A stretch of DNA of 64,000 nucleotides from an uncultured Collinsella sp. (GTDB lineage Bacteria > Actinomycetota > Coriobacteriia > Coriobacteriales > Coriobacteriaceae). Positions 52,472 through 61,066 of the stretch are shown piece by piece (position 1 is the stretch's first letter; the number at the start of each line of letters is the position of its first letter). The notes beneath the pieces are model-generated. The model made no database searches and was not told where the DNA came from. It was given only the letters and a program-made list of their open reading frames with translations. The stretch lies in contig UQLI01000006.1 in assembly GCA_900541715.1 (NCBI GenBank), positions 1 to 64,000 on the forward strand, read 5' to 3'. The translations under genes and the position numbers were made by a program.

Positions 52472-53190
52472 TCATCACTCTCTTTGGCAATCGGCTCAGC
52501 GGTAGTCGCGGTAGCCACGTCAGCATCAGGTTCCGCAGAAGTATCCTTCCCCTGGGCCCTGACCGCCACCGGTGCCGGACCAACCTGAATATCCCCGCGT
52601 GCCCAATCACCATCGAGCGCACGCGCCACCCAGTGATAGATGGGAATCGTAAAGAAGATCAGTGCGGCAAAGGGGCCGGCGCCAAACAGGAACATCAGCA
52701 AAAAGAACAGTAGCCAGCACACAGCCCAATACGGGAACGACTGGAACGGGCCCTTCACCGGAGTCGAGCCTACCGCGGTGCCACTCGTCGCCTGTGCCGT
52801 AGCGGCATTGGCGGCCTGCGCACTCCAGCTTGCCGCTTGCGCTGCCTTGGCCGCAGCATCACTCGCCTGCGTTGCCGCCTCGGTAGCGCGCGCCGCCGCC
52901 TCATGGGTACGCGCGCGCTCTGCCGCCTCGGCCTCGCGCTGGCGGGCGCGGTCCTCGTTCTCAAACTCGATATCGTCCTCGATCTCGTCGCTCGGATTGA
53001 GCAGCTCGTCCAGGCTCACGCCATAGAGCTTGGCGAGCGAGATCAGGTTCTCGGTATCGGGCGAGCTCTCCGCGCGCTCCCATTTGCTGACCGCCTGGCG
53101 CGACAGCCCCAGCTTTCGCGCCAGCCCTTCTTGGCTAAAACCCTTGCTGCGACGAAGGTCGGCGAGCCGCTGTGCAGTTTCTACATTCAT
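52468..53190 (-). CDS. XRE-family HTH regulator with C-terminal membrane segment
   Basis: Residues 1-65 are a Cro/C1-type helix-turn-helix (AQRLADLRRSKGFSQEGLARKLGLSRQAVSKWERAE). An acidic stretch (EIEDDIEFENEDR) and a long alanine-rich charged linker (residues about 85-145) follow, then two hydrophobic helices (WAVCWLLFFLLMFLFGAGPFAALIFF) and a tail. The regulator would be tethered to the membrane. AGGAGG four bases before the ATG at 53190 sets the start (240 residues); the open frame runs to 53433. It overlaps the DUF4097 gene, a pairing suggesting envelope sensing. Confidence 0.85.
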   Translation of the reverse strand: MNVETAQRLADLRRSKGFSQEGLARKLGLSRQAVSKWERAESSPDTENLISLAKLYGVSLDELLNPSDEIEDDIEFENEDRARQREAEAAERARTHEAAARATEAATQASDAAAKAAQAASWSAQAANAATAQATSGTAVGSTPVKGPFQSFPYWAVCWLLFFLLMFLFGAGPFAALIFFTIPIYHWVARALDGDWARGDIQVGPAPVAVRAQGKDTSAEPDADVATATTAEPIAKESDE

Positions 53191-53308
53191 GGTTCCTCCT
53201 ATGTGATGCCAGCCGTGCCGCCGGACCGTTTTTGTTCTTAAGGCGCCTTGCACAGTTAAAAATCTATCCGCCACCGCCAAAAGCATGCCACCTATTCTAG
53301 TGAGATTT

Positions 53309-53337
53309 TTGACAACTGGCGGTTGCAGGCACATATG
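53309..53337 (+). promoter_or_regulatory. Possible promoter of the methyltransferase gene at 53458
   Basis: A perfect -35 TTGACA (53309-53314) is followed after 17 bp by CATATG (53332-53337), a weak -10. It lies in the divergent region between the HTH regulator and the methyltransferase and would give a 5' UTR of about 115 nt. Confidence 0.4.
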
Positions 53338-53457
53338 AGCTGCGGAAATGTGTCCAAACAAAGCAATGAGCCGCAGCTCGGTTGTCCCCGTTGCGGCGTT
53401 AACGGTAGTATGGTCGTACTGTTTATTTCGCACCGCTAACGGAGGGAGTTCCGCGCC

Positions 53458-54330
53458 GTGAACCGCGATTTCGCCTCATCGCTCATCCAGCTCAACAACA
53501 CGTTCTATCGCGAGCACTCCGCTTCCTTTTCCGATACGCGCCAGGCCCCGTGGCCCGGCTGGGTACGTACCATGGATATCGCGCTCGAACAGCTCGACGT
53601 CGCCACGATCGAGCATCCCGTCCGCGTCTTCGATCTTGCCTGTGGCAATATGCGATTCGAGAACTTTGCCGCCGGCGGCGCACTTGCCGCCAAGGGCGTC
53701 GATGGCGCAAACCCCTCGGCAGATGCCAGCTGCCCGTTTGAGTTCTATGGTGTCGACTCGTGCCAAGACCTGGCCATCGATGCACATGGCCACGCGCTGC
53801 GCATTCCCAACCTGCACTTCCAGGAACTCGACGTGCTCGACGCCCTTATGAAGCTCAACCCCGCCGAGACGCCCGACGTGCTTTTCGACGCCCCGCTCGC
53901 CGACATCTCGGTCTGCTTTGGCTTTATGCACCATGTGCCGTCGTGCGAGTACCGTGTACGCGTGCTCGACGCTCTGGTGCGCCAGACGCGCCCGGGCGGC
54001 ATCATCGCCATCAGCTTTTGGGAGTTTATGAACGACGAGCGCATGGCGCGCAAGGCCGTTCGAGCCGAGGCCCGCGCCGAGCTCACCCCGCCGTTTGAGG
54101 GTTACGATTCCGCCCAGTTTGAAGCCGGCGACCACCTCATTGGCTGGCAAAACGACCGCCACGCCTACCGCTATTGCCATCACTTTGACGATCAGCAGAT
54201 CACCGACCTGGTGCGCGGCGTCCGTACGTTCTACAAGAGCGGCGAGGTTCCCGTGCGCGAGCTTGAGCGCTTCCATGCCGACGGTCGCAGCGGCGAGCTC
54301 AACCGCTATGTGATTCTCAAGCGTCTGTAG
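53458..54330 (+). CDS. Class I SAM-dependent methyltransferase
   Basis: The 290-residue protein has a SAM-binding motif I VFDLACGNMRFENFA, an acidic second strand FYGVDSCQDLAIDA and DISVCFGFMHHVPS, as in small-molecule methyltransferases. The substrate is not known. It starts at GTG with GGAGGGAG upstream. It lies 118 nt upstream of trmB in the same orientation and may be co-transcribed with it. Confidence 0.8.
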   Translation: MNRDFASSLIQLNNTFYREHSASFSDTRQAPWPGWVRTMDIALEQLDVATIEHPVRVFDLACGNMRFENFAAGGALAAKGVDGANPSADASCPFEFYGVDSCQDLAIDAHGHALRIPNLHFQELDVLDALMKLNPAETPDVLFDAPLADISVCFGFMHHVPSCEYRVRVLDALVRQTRPGGIIAISFWEFMNDERMARKAVRAEARAELTPPFEGYDSAQFEAGDHLIGWQNDRHAYRYCHHFDDQQITDLVRGVRTFYKSGEVPVRELERFHADGRSGELNRYVILKRL

Positions 54331-54448
54331 GCACCGACGACTCGCCGCCGAGCCGCACCGCATCTTTCGGGCAAACTATGCCCACCCTTTTTCAACCCAT
54401 TGACGGAACGCGCAGCTATGCGTTCCATACTTATGACCAAGGAGCCTC

Positions 54449-55288
54449 ATGGGAGCCGTCCACGTTCGCACGCCTAAGAACTTTGTGCTCGAGGAGCGCC
54501 TGGAGCGCTACGCCGATGCGATTGAGACGAACCCCGAGGCCTATGCCGGAGATTGGCGCGAGGCCTGTGCGCCCGCAGGCGGCAAGCCCTTCGAACACCT
54601 TCACCTGGATCTTGGCTGTGGCAAGGGAACGTACCTGGTAGAGCGCGCCACCCGCGAGCCGAACACGCTCTTTGTCGGTATGGACCAGGAGCCCATCTGC
54701 ATCGCCTATGCCGCGCAGAAAATCTGCGAACAGGGGCTATCCAACGCACTCGTCCTGCCCCGAGGCGCCGCATCGCTGCCACAGCTGTTTGCCGCAGGCG
54801 AGCTCGATGCCATCACCATTAACTTTCCCACGCCGCAGCCCAAGGCCAAGTACGCTAAAAAACGACTCGTCCATGTCGACCATCTGATGCTCTACCGCCC
54901 GCTCTTTTCAGCCGGCGCTACCGTCACACTGCGCACCGATAGCAAGCCGTTGCGCGATTACGCCCTGGGACAGTTTGCCGCGGCCGGCTACGATACGCTT
55001 TGGGTAAGTGACGACGTCCGCCGCGACCATCCCGAGCATCCCGAGACCGAATATGAATGCCGCACGCGCGAGATGGGCGCCGCCGTCTATGGCATTTGCG
55101 CTACGCCCGGCGCGGAACCCATCGAAGAGCAGCTCGCGGCGGGCCGCGCGCAGGAGCAAAGCCTTGCCTGCTACCTGCCCGAAAACCTCGATGAGCTCAC
55201 CTACGTGCCTCTCGGCATGGAAGAGGCCGTCGAGAACTTCAGAAACCGTGCCCGCAAGGGCAAGAAGCGCCTGCCGCAAGAGTCCTAG
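54449..55288 (+). CDS. trmB: tRNA (guanine-N7-)-methyltransferase
   Basis: The 279-residue protein has SAM motif I HLDLGCGKGTYLVERA, the family loop INFPTPQPKAKYAKKRL (usually NFPDPWPKKRH) and a C-terminal TEYECRTREMG, matching the TEYExx element. TrmB forms m7G46 in the variable loop of tRNAs. Its catalytic NFPDPW reads NFPTPQ, so Asp and Trp are replaced, unusual but in a recognisable frame. AAGGAG precedes the ATG. Confidence 0.85.
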   Translation: MGAVHVRTPKNFVLEERLERYADAIETNPEAYAGDWREACAPAGGKPFEHLHLDLGCGKGTYLVERATREPNTLFVGMDQEPICIAYAAQKICEQGLSNALVLPRGAASLPQLFAAGELDAITINFPTPQPKAKYAKKRLVHVDHLMLYRPLFSAGATVTLRTDSKPLRDYALGQFAAAGYDTLWVSDDVRRDHPEHPETEYECRTREMGAAVYGICATPGAEPIEEQLAAGRAQEQSLACYLPENLDELTYVPLGMEEAVENFRNRARKGKKRLPQES

Positions 55289-55353
55289 GGGCTTCTGATG
55301 GTCGCGGCGTCAGCAAATAAGCGCGAATAGGCGCCAGCAAACAACCCTCAAAC

Positions 55354-55476
55354 CTAAGTGAGTAGACTTTTTTGCAATAGCCAAGCACAACCCGCATAAC
55401 GAAAACTAAAACCGCAGATAGAACCCTTGTGCAAAATCCATGTGCTCGCGACATCGCAAAAAGTCTACTCACTTAG
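55354..55476. repeat. 123-bp element bounded by 21-22-nt inverted repeats
   Basis: Left end CTAAGTGAGTAGAC (55354 on) and right end (to 55476) are reverse complements over 21-22 nt, differing by one T in the T run. The 80 bp between them contain no gene. The ends have no target duplication that I can see. The 309-bp gap between trmB and the Ski2-like helicase contains nothing else recognisable. Confidence 0.7.
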
Positions 55477-55597
55477 CTGGCAACTGCACCAAACGGCCGG
55501 GCAGAACGCCCATTTCCTGCATTTTCTTGCCTGCAAACGCATCGATGCGCCGCTACGCCATAATAGTTGGCGGACAATCGCGAGAGAAAGCAACCAC

Positions 55598-58324
55598 ATG
55601 GCACAGACCACGACAGATACCGCCGCCAGCACCGTCTCCGGCGCCGGCGCCGCCAGCTCATTCTCGGGCGGCACGGGAACCGAAGCCGAGTTTGGCTCGC
55701 TCGGCGCGCTCTCCCCCACCTGGTGGGAGCCCGAGGACGGCAGCGAGCCCGAACCGTGGCTCACGCCCGATCAAGCCTTCGAACGCTTCTTTGAATGGAC
55801 GAGCGATCGCGGCATTGAACTGTGGGATCACCAAGAAGAGGCCCTCATGGACCTGGCTGCCGGCGATCACGTCATTTTAGGCACACCGACCGGATCGGGT
55901 AAATCGCTCGTCGCGCTGGGCATGCTCTTTATGGGCATGGCGCAGGGCAAGCGCTGCTACTACACGGCTCCCATCAAGGCTCTGGTCAGCGAGAAGTTTT
56001 TCGACCTTGTGCAGGTGCTCGGCCGCGATAACGTAGGCATGATTACCGGCGACACGCATATCAACACCAAGGCACCCGTCATCTGCTGCACGGCAGAGAT
56101 CCTTGCCAACGACGCACTGCGCGAGAGCGAAGATGCCGACGTGGGCTGCGTGGCCATGGACGAGTTCCACTACTTTGCCGACCCCGACCGCGGTTGGGCT
56201 TGGCAGGTGCCGCTGCTCACCCTGCCCCACACGCAATTCATGCTCATGAGCGCCACGCTCGGCGATGTCACTGCCATCGCCGCCTCACTCGAGGAACACA
56301 CCGGTGCTACCTGCGACTTGGTCGTCGATGCCCCGCGCCCCGTGCCGCTGAGCTACGACTACGTGACGACCTCCCTCGAGGGCACGGTCGAGCTCGCCAT
56401 GCGCCGCGGCGAGGCCCCGCTCTATATCGTGCACTTTAGCCAGGATGCCGCCCTTGCAACGGCACAGTCGCTCGCCAATTTTGGCATCGCCAGCAAGGAG
56501 CAGCGCGAGGCCATCAAAGAAGCGGCAAAGGGGACGAGCTTCTCCACGGCCTTTGGTAAGATTCTCAAACGCCTGCTTGGATGCGGCGTCGGCGTGCACC
56601 ATGCCGGCATGTTGCCGCGCTATCGCCTGCTGGTGGAGCGCCTGGCGCAGCAGGGCCTGCTGCCCGTCATCTGCGGCACCGATACGCTCGGCGTCGGCAT
56701 CAACGTACCCATCCACACCGTGGTACTCACCGCGCTCACCAAGTTCGACGGCTACAAGATGCGTCGCCTGCGCGCCCGCGAGTTCCATCAGATCGCTGGT
56801 CGCGCCGGCCGTTCGGGCTTCGATACCGAGGGCATGGTCATCGCCGAGGCCCCGGAGCACGAGATCGAGAACGCTAAGCTCATGGCCAAGGCGGGCGACG
56901 ACCCCAAGAAGCTCCGCAAGATTAAAAAGAAAAAGGCCCCCGAGGGCTTTGTCACCTGGAACAAGCAGACCTTTGAGCGCCTGATCGAGACGCAGCCCGA
57001 GACGCTCAAGCCGCGCCTTCGCATCACACACTCCATGGTGATTAGCGTGGTCGAGCAGGGCGGCGATGCCCGAGCCCGCGTACACGACCTCATCGAAACG
57101 AGCCTGCAGACTCCCGAGGAAAAGGCCAAGCTCGAGGTTCGCGCCGACGAAATCTTCGCCACACTCATCGATTCCGGCGTCGTCGTTCGCACCGAGGTGC
57201 CGCCCGCGCCCGACGCTCCGGCTGACGCCGCGCCGGACATCGACTACGCGCTGACGGTCGATCTGCCCGAGGACTTCGCACTCGATCAGCCGCTCTCGCC
57301 GTTCTTGCTTGCCGCGTTGGAGCTGCTCGACCCCGAGAGCGAGACCTATACCATGGATCTGATCTCGATGGTCGAGGCAACGCTCGAGGATCCCAAGCAG
57401 GTGCTGCGCGCACAGGAGCGCGCCGCGCGCGACCGCGCGATGGCCGAAATGAAGGCTGACGGCGTCGAATATGAGGAACGCCTGGAGCGCATCCAGGATG
57501 TCACCTACGAAAAGCCGCTCGAGGACTTGCTCGATGCCGCCTTCGACAAGTACTGCCAAGAAGTACCTTGGGCCAACGACTACCAGCTCTCGCCCAAGAG
57601 CGTCCTGCGCGACATGCTGGAGAGCGCGAGCGACTTTAAGGGCTATATCCAAAAGCTCGGCATCGCCCGCTCCGAGGGCATTTTGCTGCGTTACCTGGCA
57701 GAGGCCTACCGTTCACTCGACCGCACCGTGCCCATCGAGAAGCGCGACGAGCGCCTGCGCGACATTATCTCGTGGCTGGGCTTTGTGGTGCGCTCGGTGG
57801 ACTCGAGCCTGGTGGATGAGTGGGAGAACGCCGGCAACCCGGCAGCCCTCGATGCTGCGCCGCCGCAGGGCATCGACGAGGTCGTGGCGGACCGTCGCGG
57901 CTGCACGCTATTGGTGCGCAACGCGCTCTTCCGCCGCGTGACCCTTGCCGCCCGCGAGCACGTTCGCGACCTGGGCGAGCTCGACGACGACTGGGGCATG
58001 AGCGAGATCCGCTGGCAAAAAGCACTCGACGCTTACCACGAGCAGCACGAGGAAATCCTCACCGACGGAGATGCCCACAGCGCCGCGATGTTTTCCATTG
58101 ACGAGTCCGACGAGAAGACCGCGCACGTATGGCACGTGCACCAGATCTTTGCCGACGAGGATGGCGACCACGATTTTGGCATCATGGGCGATGTCGATCT
58201 GGACGCCACGCAAGACGGCGGCGAGGTCATCTTCAAAAACTACCGCGTCGGCTTTATCGAGGACCTGCTCGAGGACCAGCCGAACATACTGGAACGAAAC
58301 GAAGCGGGGCCGCTGGCAATATAG
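55598..58324 (+). CDS. Ski2-like DEAD/DEAH RNA helicase
   Basis: The 908-residue superfamily 2 helicase has GTPTGSGKSLVALG, AMDEFHYFADPDRGWAWQ, LMSATLGD, GTDTLGVGINVP and QIAGRAGRSGF, the Ski2/Mtr4-like set. The C-terminal half (about 480-908) resembles the DUF3516-type extension of actinobacterial HelY-like helicases. It is likely to unwind structured RNA during turnover or rRNA processing. The N-terminal 40 residues are serine/glycine/alanine rich. The ATG at 55598 follows a weak GAGAAAG; the frame opens earlier inside the repeat at 55427, which is rejected. Its last codons form part of the terminator. Confidence 0.88.
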   Translation: MAQTTTDTAASTVSGAGAASSFSGGTGTEAEFGSLGALSPTWWEPEDGSEPEPWLTPDQAFERFFEWTSDRGIELWDHQEEALMDLAAGDHVILGTPTGSGKSLVALGMLFMGMAQGKRCYYTAPIKALVSEKFFDLVQVLGRDNVGMITGDTHINTKAPVICCTAEILANDALRESEDADVGCVAMDEFHYFADPDRGWAWQVPLLTLPHTQFMLMSATLGDVTAIAASLEEHTGATCDLVVDAPRPVPLSYDYVTTSLEGTVELAMRRGEAPLYIVHFSQDAALATAQSLANFGIASKEQREAIKEAAKGTSFSTAFGKILKRLLGCGVGVHHAGMLPRYRLLVERLAQQGLLPVICGTDTLGVGINVPIHTVVLTALTKFDGYKMRRLRAREFHQIAGRAGRSGFDTEGMVIAEAPEHEIENAKLMAKAGDDPKKLRKIKKKKAPEGFVTWNKQTFERLIETQPETLKPRLRITHSMVISVVEQGGDARARVHDLIETSLQTPEEKAKLEVRADEIFATLIDSGVVVRTEVPPAPDAPADAAPDIDYALTVDLPEDFALDQPLSPFLLAALELLDPESETYTMDLISMVEATLEDPKQVLRAQERAARDRAMAEMKADGVEYEERLERIQDVTYEKPLEDLLDAAFDKYCQEVPWANDYQLSPKSVLRDMLESASDFKGYIQKLGIARSEGILLRYLAEAYRSLDRTVPIEKRDERLRDIISWLGFVVRSVDSSLVDEWENAGNPAALDAAPPQGIDEVVADRRGCTLLVRNALFRRVTLAAREHVRDLGELDDDWGMSEIRWQKALDAYHEQHEEILTDGDAHSAAMFSIDESDEKTAHVWHVHQIFADEDGDHDFGIMGDVDLDATQDGGEVIFKNYRVGFIEDLLEDQPNILERNEAGPLAI

Positions 58325-58341
58325 CCAGCGGCCCCGCTTTT
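58302..58341. terminator. Bidirectional terminator overlapping the helicase stop codon
   Basis: A perfect 16-bp stem (AAGCGGGGCCGCTGGC at 58302-58317 and its complement at 58324-58339) with loop AATATA includes the last codons and stop of the helicase and is followed by TT. It also terminates the convergent DUF2130 gene (AA on the other side). Confidence 0.88.
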
Positions 58342-58358
58342 GCGCTATACGCTATGCC

Positions 58359-60116
58359 TTACTCGGCACCCTCGACCTCATACGAATCCGCCTCGGCTGG
58401 CTCATCGTTTGTCTCTGTCGCAGCCCCGTGCGCCTCGTCAAACGCGGCCTTCATGGTCTTGTTGCCCCACGTGAGCTTGCGAATGGTAAGCTCATCGGCC
58501 TTGTTGTGGGCCAGACGCAGATTCTCGGTACTGCGACGCAGATCATCCTTGGTCTTCTCGAGCTGCTTAATGGCAGCATCAATCTCCTTGATCGCCGACT
58601 CGAACTGCTTGCTCGCCAAGTTGTAGTTGCGCGAGAAGCCGTCCTTGAACTTCTCCATCTTGGCTTCGAAGTTCGTGACGTCGATATTCTGCTGCTTGTA
58701 CTCCGCTAGCTCCTGCTTATAGCGCAGCGAACCCATGGCGGCGTTGCGCAGCAGCGTAATCATGGGAATGAAAAACTGCGGACGGATCACGTACATCTTC
58801 TCGTAGCGATAGCTCACGTCGACTATCCCTGCGTTATAGAGCTCGCTCTCGGGCTCCAGCAGGGTGCAGAGCACCGCGTACTCACAGCCTTTCTGGCGAC
58901 GATCGTGATCGAGTTTCTTAAAGAAGTCCTCGTTTTTGTGCTTGGTCGCAGTCTCGTCGTTCTCGTTTTTCATCTCGAACATAATCGAAATGACCTCGTT
59001 GCCGCTCGCGTCGCACTCGCGGAAGATAAAGTCGCCCTTGGTACCCTCGGACGCATCGTTATCTTTCTCGAAGTACGCGTTAGGAAACGCCGTCATGCGC
59101 AGACGGTTAAACTCGGTCTCGCAGTGCTGCTCGAGCGACTCGCCCACCATCTTGGTGGACAGGCGGACCTTCATGTCCTTCAGGCGCTCAATCTCTTCAT
59201 CCTTGTAGCGGATCAGTTCATCGCTCGCGCGCTTGGCTTGAGCAAGCTCGAGCTCATGCGCCGCCTTGGCCTGCTCCTCGCGCGAATCGCGCACTGCCAA
59301 CTCACTCGTCAGTTTCGCACGCGCCTCGTCGCGCTCTCGCTCCGCCGCGGCAACTGCTTCCGAGAGCTCCATTTTGGCAGCCAGTTCTTGCTCGCGCAAC
59401 CGGGCGCGCAGGCCCTCGGCCTCGCGCTCGGACTGTACCTTAGCGTTCGAGAACTTCTCGCGCACTTCTGTCTGGTAATCGGAAAGCCTGCGATCCGCTT
59501 CATTGTGAGCAGCATCAAGCTTACGCTGCGCCTCGGCCGCAGCAGTTGCGAGTGCCATTTCTTGAGCCCTATCTGCTGCAGCAAGCTTGGCCTGCAATTC
59601 TGCAATCTGAGCATCGCGCGCGGCGAGATCATGTTGAGTTGCATTGCGAACCGCCGCCTCGGCGATTTTAGCTTCGTCGGCCTTGTGATTGAGCTCCGCC
59701 TTCAGAGCATCGATCTCGCGCTGAAGCTCAGCATTCTCTTTTTGAGCATTGGCTCGTGCCTCAACCGCCGCGCGCTGGCTTGCACTCTCGCGCTCTGCGG
59801 CAGCGCCCTCGAGCTTAGCGCGCAGCTCGGCAAGCTCAGCATCGCGCTTGGCAACCTCTTGCGCCAGTTTCTGATCCGCAGTGTTCTTCTGCTCGACAAG
59901 CTGGGCATTGCGCTGAGACTCTGCCTGTTGCAAGGCAGCCGTCGAACGCGAGCGCTCAAGCTCCAGCGCCTGCTCACCCTCACGCTGGACTGCCTTCACA
60001 CGCTCATCCAGGTCGCGCGAGAACTCGGCATCGCGCACCTGCTTGACGATATCCGCATAGCCGGATGCATCGACCTTAAAAACTTCGCCGCAATGCGGGC
60101 ACTTGATCTCGTTCAT
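58359..60116 (-). CDS. DUF2130 coiled-coil protein with N-terminal zinc ribbon
   Basis: The 585-residue protein starts with a CPHC half zinc ribbon, continues with about 270 residues of alanine/glutamate/arginine-rich coiled coil (about 30-305), and ends in the DUF2130 domain (LSTKMVGESLEQHCETEFNR, TKGDFIF, SIMFEMKNEND, HDRRQKGCEYAVL). The D...ExK arrangement (GDFIF and FEMK) is the pattern of restriction-endonuclease-like folds, so a nuclease role is plausible. No start ambiguity is evident. It lies downstream of the phosphoesterase operon, beyond a terminator-like structure. Confidence 0.85.
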   Translation of the reverse strand: MNEIKCPHCGEVFKVDASGYADIVKQVRDAEFSRDLDERVKAVQREGEQALELERSRSTAALQQAESQRNAQLVEQKNTADQKLAQEVAKRDAELAELRAKLEGAAAERESASQRAAVEARANAQKENAELQREIDALKAELNHKADEAKIAEAAVRNATQHDLAARDAQIAELQAKLAAADRAQEMALATAAAEAQRKLDAAHNEADRRLSDYQTEVREKFSNAKVQSEREAEGLRARLREQELAAKMELSEAVAAAERERDEARAKLTSELAVRDSREEQAKAAHELELAQAKRASDELIRYKDEEIERLKDMKVRLSTKMVGESLEQHCETEFNRLRMTAFPNAYFEKDNDASEGTKGDFIFRECDASGNEVISIMFEMKNENDETATKHKNEDFFKKLDHDRRQKGCEYAVLCTLLEPESELYNAGIVDVSYRYEKMYVIRPQFFIPMITLLRNAAMGSLRYKQELAEYKQQNIDVTNFEAKMEKFKDGFSRNYNLASKQFESAIKEIDAAIKQLEKTKDDLRRSTENLRLAHNKADELTIRKLTWGNKTMKAAFDEAHGAATETNDEPAEADSYEVEGAE

Positions 60117-60174
60117 AGCAGCTCCTCGATGGACGCAAATATCAACCGGCTACACTCTACCGCGCCGCGCGGAC

Positions 60175-60256
60175 AAAAAAGGCGCCGCCGCCATAATGGC
60201 AACGGCGCCAGAACCACCACAAAGGTGCCTGTCCCCTTTGTGGTGGCTCTGGCGCC
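60175..60256 (-). terminator. Overlapping hairpins: long hairpin then intrinsic terminator
   Basis: On the minus strand a hairpin with 22-nt arms (60256-60235 with 60225-60204, one mismatch) begins at the phosphoesterase stop codon. Its 3' arm end GGCGCC (60209-60204) is also the 5' arm of a second hairpin (60209-60203 with 60187-60181, with extra GCC/GGC pairs inside), which is followed by six T (60180-60175). The two cannot form fully at the same time. The second is a good terminator of the upstream operon. Confidence 0.7.
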
Positions 60257-60817
60257 CTATAACCCAAAGAAGCTAAGAATCTGATCGCGGCTTACGGGCT
60301 TGTACTCGTTGGCATCGAGACCGACATCGTAGCGAAAGATAGGGCGCTCGCGATCGCGGTTGCGTGCGTTGGCGCGGTCACCCCTGCTGTGGATATGCCC
60401 ATGCAGCATAATGGCGCCACGTGCCTTGCCGTTCCAGCTGAGCATGGGGTAGTGGCTCATAACCAGACGATGGCCCTTGGCATAGCCGGGAGCAATCTCC
60501 AGGTAATCGCGCACGTCTTCCCAAATCTGCGGTACGTCGGAATCTTCCCAGTCGCCGTCATGGTTACCGCGGATGAGCGTCACGTTCTGGCATTCGATAC
60601 GCTCGCGCAGGCGCACCGCCTCCGCCAGGGGCAAACGATAGGTAAAGTCACCCAGAATATAGAGGCGGTCGTCCGCAGCCACGCACTCATTGATGGCATC
60701 GATGACCTTGCGGTTCATCTCCTCGACCGAGCCAAACGGCCGGTCCATGTCGTGCAAGATATTCGTATCGCCCAGGTGCAAGTCGGCGGTAAACCACATC
60801 ATCGTCTGTGTCCTCAT
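60257..60817 (-). CDS. Calcineurin-like metallophosphoesterase
   Basis: The 186-residue protein has the phosphoesterase set: FTADLHLGDTNI, LYILGDFTYR, IRGNHDGDW, VMSHYP and MLHGHIHSRGD, which bind two metal ions. Small stand-alone members hydrolyse phosphodiesters or nucleotides; the substrate is unknown. It follows a small gene (60869-61048) in the same orientation by 51 nt, and its stop codon lies at the base of an overlapping hairpin structure. Confidence 0.88.
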   Translation of the reverse strand: MRTQTMMWFTADLHLGDTNILHDMDRPFGSVEEMNRKVIDAINECVAADDRLYILGDFTYRLPLAEAVRLRERIECQNVTLIRGNHDGDWEDSDVPQIWEDVRDYLEIAPGYAKGHRLVMSHYPMLSWNGKARGAIMLHGHIHSRGDRANARNRDRERPIFRYDVGLDANEYKPVSRDQILSFFGL

Positions 60818-60868
60818 TTCGCAACGTGTTCAACTCGTGCTAAGTATACAGACGCAGCGATGCGGCGG

Positions 60869-61048
60869 TTATCCAAAGAGCCCGCCGAACAGTCCGCGGC
60901 GGCGTTTGTCTTGCTTTTTCGAAGCGTCACTCTGAGTTTTCTTGTCCTGCCGTTTCTTACGATCCTGCTCCAACTCATCGTCGTCGAGTAGCAGATCCCA
61001 CTCAAACGGATCGTCTGTCAGATCGAACTGGTCGTCGTCATCAAACAT
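60869..61048 (-). CDS. Small charged protein of unknown function
   Basis: The 59-residue protein is very acidic at its start (MFDDDDQFDLTDDPFEWD), then lysine-rich (about 30-50), ending in RRRGLFGGLFG. GGAGG five bases before the ATG at 61048 supports it; an ATG four codons earlier has none. No family is recognised. Its position between a HIRAN protein and a phosphoesterase suggests a single three-gene unit. Confidence 0.65.
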   Translation of the reverse strand: MFDDDDQFDLTDDPFEWDLLLDDDELEQDRKKRQDKKTQSDASKKQDKRRRGLFGGLFG

Positions 61049-61066
61049 GGCCGCCTCCATTGCCGA

